A stretch of DNA of 64,000 bases, taken from NCBI RefSeq assembly GCF_000626635.1, contig NZ_CP007451.1:434001-498000 (forward strand). The letters run 5' to 3'. Origin of the DNA: Draconibacterium orientale. GTDB lineage: Bacteria; Bacteroidota; Bacteroidia; Bacteroidales; Prolixibacteraceae. Below, piece after piece: positions 62,501-64,000 of the stretch (position 1 is its first letter; each line of letters starts with the position of its first letter). Below the pieces are notes generated by a model. That model was not told the DNA's origin. It saw only the letters and a program-made list of their open reading frames with translations, and searched no databases. The translations under genes were made by a program, and so were the position numbers.

Positions 62501-63501
62501 TCAATGGCTGTATAACCAATTCCTCTTTTACTGGTTCCAACCCACATAATATTTTGACTGTCGTAATAAAAACATTTTATATGGTTGGAAGGTAATGAGA
62601 ACGAATTTTCTTGATCATACTTGATATTTCTATATGATTTTTCATGCAAATTGTAAACCGTTATTCCATCACTATCCGTACCAATCCAAATATTACCATG
62701 ACCATCATCCATTATGGATGTTATAAAGCTGAAATCTTTATTATCCTTATTACGAAAGGCTTTTAGCTCTTTTGTTTCAGGATTATAATACTGTAAAATA
62801 TCTTCAGGAGAATGCGATGTATAAAACCACAAATTAAGGGAATGGTCCAGATACATCCTATGATGAGGGTAAACCGACAACGATAATCTTGAACGCTCTA
62901 CTATTTTATTGTATTCATGGTTCAATTCTCCAATCATGCCATCTTCAAAAAGAAAGAAAGCATGACCTTCCCTGCACTCAATCCATTCTAGTTTATTCCC
63001 ATAAGGTAAAATAATACAAGACTGCCAATTATTATTTAAATCACAAAATACTAATGTATCTTCCGTTTGGCACCAAAGGTTTCCATCATGGTCTATAACA
63101 AGAAGATCTATATTATTCGAAGGAATGGATAAAGATTGAAGTGCAGAAGTAATATCCTCCTCAAGTATATCTTTTTCCCGATTGTACCGGTAATATTTAT
63201 TTCCCGCCTGTACCCATATATTTTTATTTGCATCCTCATTAATTGAATACACGTCGGGACCTTCCGGAATCAGCGGATAATTTTTAAAATTATACCCATC
63301 AAAACGACTAAGTTTATTTGCCGTGACAATCCACATAAATCCATAGCTGTCCTGCACTATGTCATGAATATAGTTATCTGGCAATCCATCTTTAACACTT
63401 AATGAATTGAAATTAAAATTGGCTGCCTGAACATTTCCAAGACACAGAAGACTACACAGTATGAAAAATAATACCCTTCTCACAGTTAAAATTATTTTCA
63501 A
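59512..63501 (-). CDS. Hybrid two-component system regulator of the mannan locus
   Basis: At 1329 residues this is a one-protein sensor: signal peptide, two seven-blade propellers made of Reg_prop repeats (about 25-680), a Y_Y_Y Ig-like domain (about 690-770), a membrane helix (about 780-800), HisKA with NVSHDLRTPL, HATPase_c (DTGIGIKEENLSRVFDRFYQ), a receiver domain (VVSDIMMPVMDG) and a C-terminal AraC-type DNA-binding domain (about 1230-1329). It probably senses manno-oligosaccharides in the periplasm and activates the adjacent susC operon, in which it is upstream and co-directional. Upstream of it is a stretch with small palindromes. Confidence 0.94.
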   Translation of the reverse strand: MKIILTVRRVLFFILCSLLCLGNVQAANFNFNSLSVKDGLPDNYIHDIVQDSYGFMWIVTANKLSRFDGYNFKNYPLIPEGPDVYSINEDANKNIWVQAGNKYYRYNREKDILEEDITSALQSLSIPSNNIDLLVIDHDGNLWCQTEDTLVFCDLNNNWQSCIILPYGNKLEWIECREGHAFFLFEDGMIGELNHEYNKIVERSRLSLSVYPHHRMYLDHSLNLWFYTSHSPEDILQYYNPETKELKAFRNKDNKDFSFITSIMDDGHGNIWIGTDSDGITVYNLHEKSYRNIKYDQENSFSLPSNHIKCFYYDSQNIMWVGTSKRGIGYTAIDQSFFERCNVSNEDDISCILEDYKGNLWFGFDGEGISKIDVITDKSTIFNLEQGTLPEDLVVCSFIDSKGRIWVGTYGGGVCYYENEKFNVVAYKTEAGEENPLRYIRAIEEDAEGNIWIGTVAKGLFCYSNNGSFSKYSIQNSDIQSNGITDLYCRQGNKLYIGTTAGACIWDVASDNFVRVMNVDHDGLGQDSYVNCIFRDSRNLLWIGGKNGISVLDDNQNLITHLKVENGLTNNFVRAISEDLDKNLWLTSDYGVTNIVVDYDLNSKTYHFRCYRYYDEDGLGDVTFNNHSILCNTDGEILMGGIGGYIRVLPESIPDFNYNQQIEFTALYIGSDRIEVGEPLKNQEVILGENIQLLNEISLDYKYNNFAIDVSSFDFRSLNKTIFAYRLNDDSEWIQFRGNTIYFNELSPGIYNLNVKTVTSDENKNSAYSSLLINMRPPFWLSPIAYFLYFIMIILTAIALVIYFRRKNMLKIKMHKLEMEIANQKEMEEEKMRFFTNVSHDLRTPLSLIITPLERLISSANFEKNIIEELELIYRNAQLLMREVNQLLDLRKLDSGRSKLKLSHGNLNDFINQVCNTFTPYSIKRGIPIVVQLKSSSIEMDFDRNKLQRVLTNLLSNAFKFNVEGGSVKVIVDVITESGKQYALIEVVDTGIGIKEENLSRVFDRFYQETHQSTYIGTGIGLHIAKEYVLLHGGEIEVQQNEPQGSIFRVKLPIQNNLESFIESEENIEHIGEETKGEVQEDPILIVEDNDDFRHFIRNCLKDNYPVIEAGDGAKALEIMDKQPVKMVVSDIMMPVMDGLELCNRIKGDIRFSHIPVMLLTARTAEEHILEGLKEGADEYIIKPFNVEILLLRIEKLLEWRRNSHHKFQTVDIEPGDITISSLDEKLIKQAIHLVEENMDNQDFSVEELSAEIGMSRGHLYKKLMTITGKSPLEFIRIIRIKRGKQLVEESQLSISEIAYSIGFSPKQFSKHFKDLYGKLPSAWQKHNP

Positions 63502-63713
63502 TTTTCATTTAAATGTAGCGCAATACATTTAATCACGAAAATTGAATTTTATAACAGTGTAAAAATCCGTAACTTTTGACAAAGAGGGATTCCCATTTGT
63601 ATCTGACTTGTTCCCGAATGTATGATACAACATATGGGGATGTAAGAATACATTTCTATTCTTACCTTATTTTCATATCTTTGACAAAGAAATAACATCA
63701 TTGAAATTTAAGA

Positions 63714-63731
63714 GAGACTTTACCGAGAACA
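63714..63731 (+). repeat. Island-end repeat, right copy (candidate integrase arm site)
   Basis: GAGACTTTACCGAGAACA differs by one base from 28074-28091 and is in the same orientation, 57 bases before attR. Confidence 0.55.
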
Positions 63732-63787
63732 AAAATCTACAACCTTTATAAGAAGCTGATTTTAAGCACATAAGAAAATACAAAATC

Positions 63788-63803
63788 GTCTTGTTCTGGG
63801 CAC
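63788..63803 (+). repeat. attR core (copy of the tRNA-Leu 3' end)
   Basis: GTCTTGTTCTGGGCAC is identical to 27956-27971. Only these 16 bases of the tRNA are present here, so it is a by-product of integration. Confidence 0.85.
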
Positions 63804-63810
63804 TGAGGAG

Positions 63811-63857
63811 CTTCGATATCTTATTCAATTAGAATTAGTTATCGAAGTTTTTCTTTT
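63811..63857 (+). terminator. Terminator hairpin just beyond attR
   Basis: CTTCGATA (63811-63818) pairs with TATCGAAG (63840-63847), followed by TTTTTCTTTTT. It lies where the tRNA-Leu transcript would have ended before the island inserted, so it is probably the original terminator of the tRNA. Confidence 0.6.
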
Positions 63858-64000
63858 TACTACTGTAACATTACTGAAACTTTACATTTTTTTAGTTAGC
63901 TGTGGTGAAACATGACGGAGTGATTATTCTTCCACACACCTTATTAAAGCAGTACCTTAAAAAACTTACAAAAGTGTAATAAGGAATAAACCATCATCGT

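Larger units (their letters stand above)
27956..63803. mobile_element. Genomic island / degenerate ICE in tRNA-Leu with mannan utilisation cargo
   Basis: Bounds are the 16-bp direct repeat of the tRNA 3' end. Inside the left edge is a tyrosine recombinase, followed by conjugation remnants (traE, truncated traF, rteC, excisionase-like gene) and a sugar-utilisation locus. No relaxase, coupling protein or traG ATPase is present, so self-transfer looks lost. Length is about 35.8 kb. By eye the island is more A/T-rich than its flanks. Confidence 0.85.
63502..64000. other. Right island edge and downstream chromosomal sequence
   Basis: No coding frame is convincing. It contains an 8-bp hairpin GTAAGAAT/ATTCTTAC at 63642-63665, the end repeat 63714-63731, attR at 63788-63803, a terminator hairpin at 63811-63847, then about 150 A/T-rich bases of the old chromosome. 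Confidence 0.5.

Noticed and set aside
27956..63803. Complete self-transmissible ICE
   Set aside because: No relaxase, coupling protein, traG or later tra genes are present; the tra operon is cut by IS21.
63788..63803. A second tRNA gene at the right end
   Set aside because: Only 16 bases of the 3' end are present, with no acceptor partner or arms upstream.

Overview
The window is chromosomal DNA from a Bacteroidota bacterium, most like the marine/sediment Marinilabiliales-Prolixibacteraceae group. Support comes from TANNTTTG-type -7 promoter elements, paired SusC/SusD proteins, a hybrid two-component regulator, a T9SS-type sorting tail, TonB receptor plus DUF4249 pairing, Bacteroidetes-style purL, DUF5606 and RteC/TraE/TraF conjugation genes. 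The species assignment is inference.

Positions 1-27.9 kb are ordinary chromosome. They hold the 3' end of a GH92 alpha-mannosidase gene, a DUF4861 lipoprotein, a frameshifted IS110 element, the uronate genes kduD and kduI with a divergent LacI-type regulator, a thrombospondin-3-repeat secreted protein, and a TonB receptor/DUF4249 pair. Housekeeping genes follow: YbbR-like protein, coaE, TerB-DnaJ protein, MOSC protein, argS, OmpA-type porin, DnaQ-like exonuclease, DUF5606 protein, a BtuB-like receptor, an ECF sigma factor, a DJ-1 protein, purL and a small lipoprotein. The stretch ends in tRNA-Leu(GAG).

From the 3' end of that tRNA (27956) to a 16-bp copy of the same tRNA end at 63788-63803 lies a genomic island of about 35.8 kb. 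Its left end has an IntDOT-like tyrosine recombinase. Next come an Abi_2/HEPN abortive-infection gene with a short terminator-ended leader, a six-hairpin glycosidase beside a truncated glycosidase gene, an IS21 element, and a remnant of a conjugation module: truncated traF, traE, a small membrane protein, an AAA ATPase, a replication-type winged-helix protein, an excisionase-like protein and rteC. The IS21 sits where the glycosidase fragment and the broken tra operon meet and has no target duplication, so it probably marks a deletion or rearrangement.

The right half of the island is a complete beta-mannan/galactomannan utilisation locus read leftwards. It contains a hybrid two-component sensor, SusC, SusD, two surface glycan-binding lipoproteins, two GH26 mannanases, a GH130 mannosylglucose phosphorylase, an AGE-family 2-epimerase, a GPH symporter and a GH36 alpha-galactosidase. 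Inferred flow: surface mannanases cut mannan; SusCD imports oligosaccharides; GH36 strips galactose; the symporter takes mannobiose into the cytoplasm; the epimerase makes mannosyl-glucose; GH130 phosphorolyses it to mannose-1-phosphate and glucose. The susC reading frame is open through its signal peptide but its ATG is one base out of frame across a 7-A run.

The most interesting points are the tRNA-bounded mannan island with repeated GAGAACA motifs at both ends, the Abi_2 gene with a candidate small RNA, the susC homopolymer frameshift, the symmetric kdu operator, a large nested inverted repeat near rteC, and an identical hairpin ahead of two island operons.
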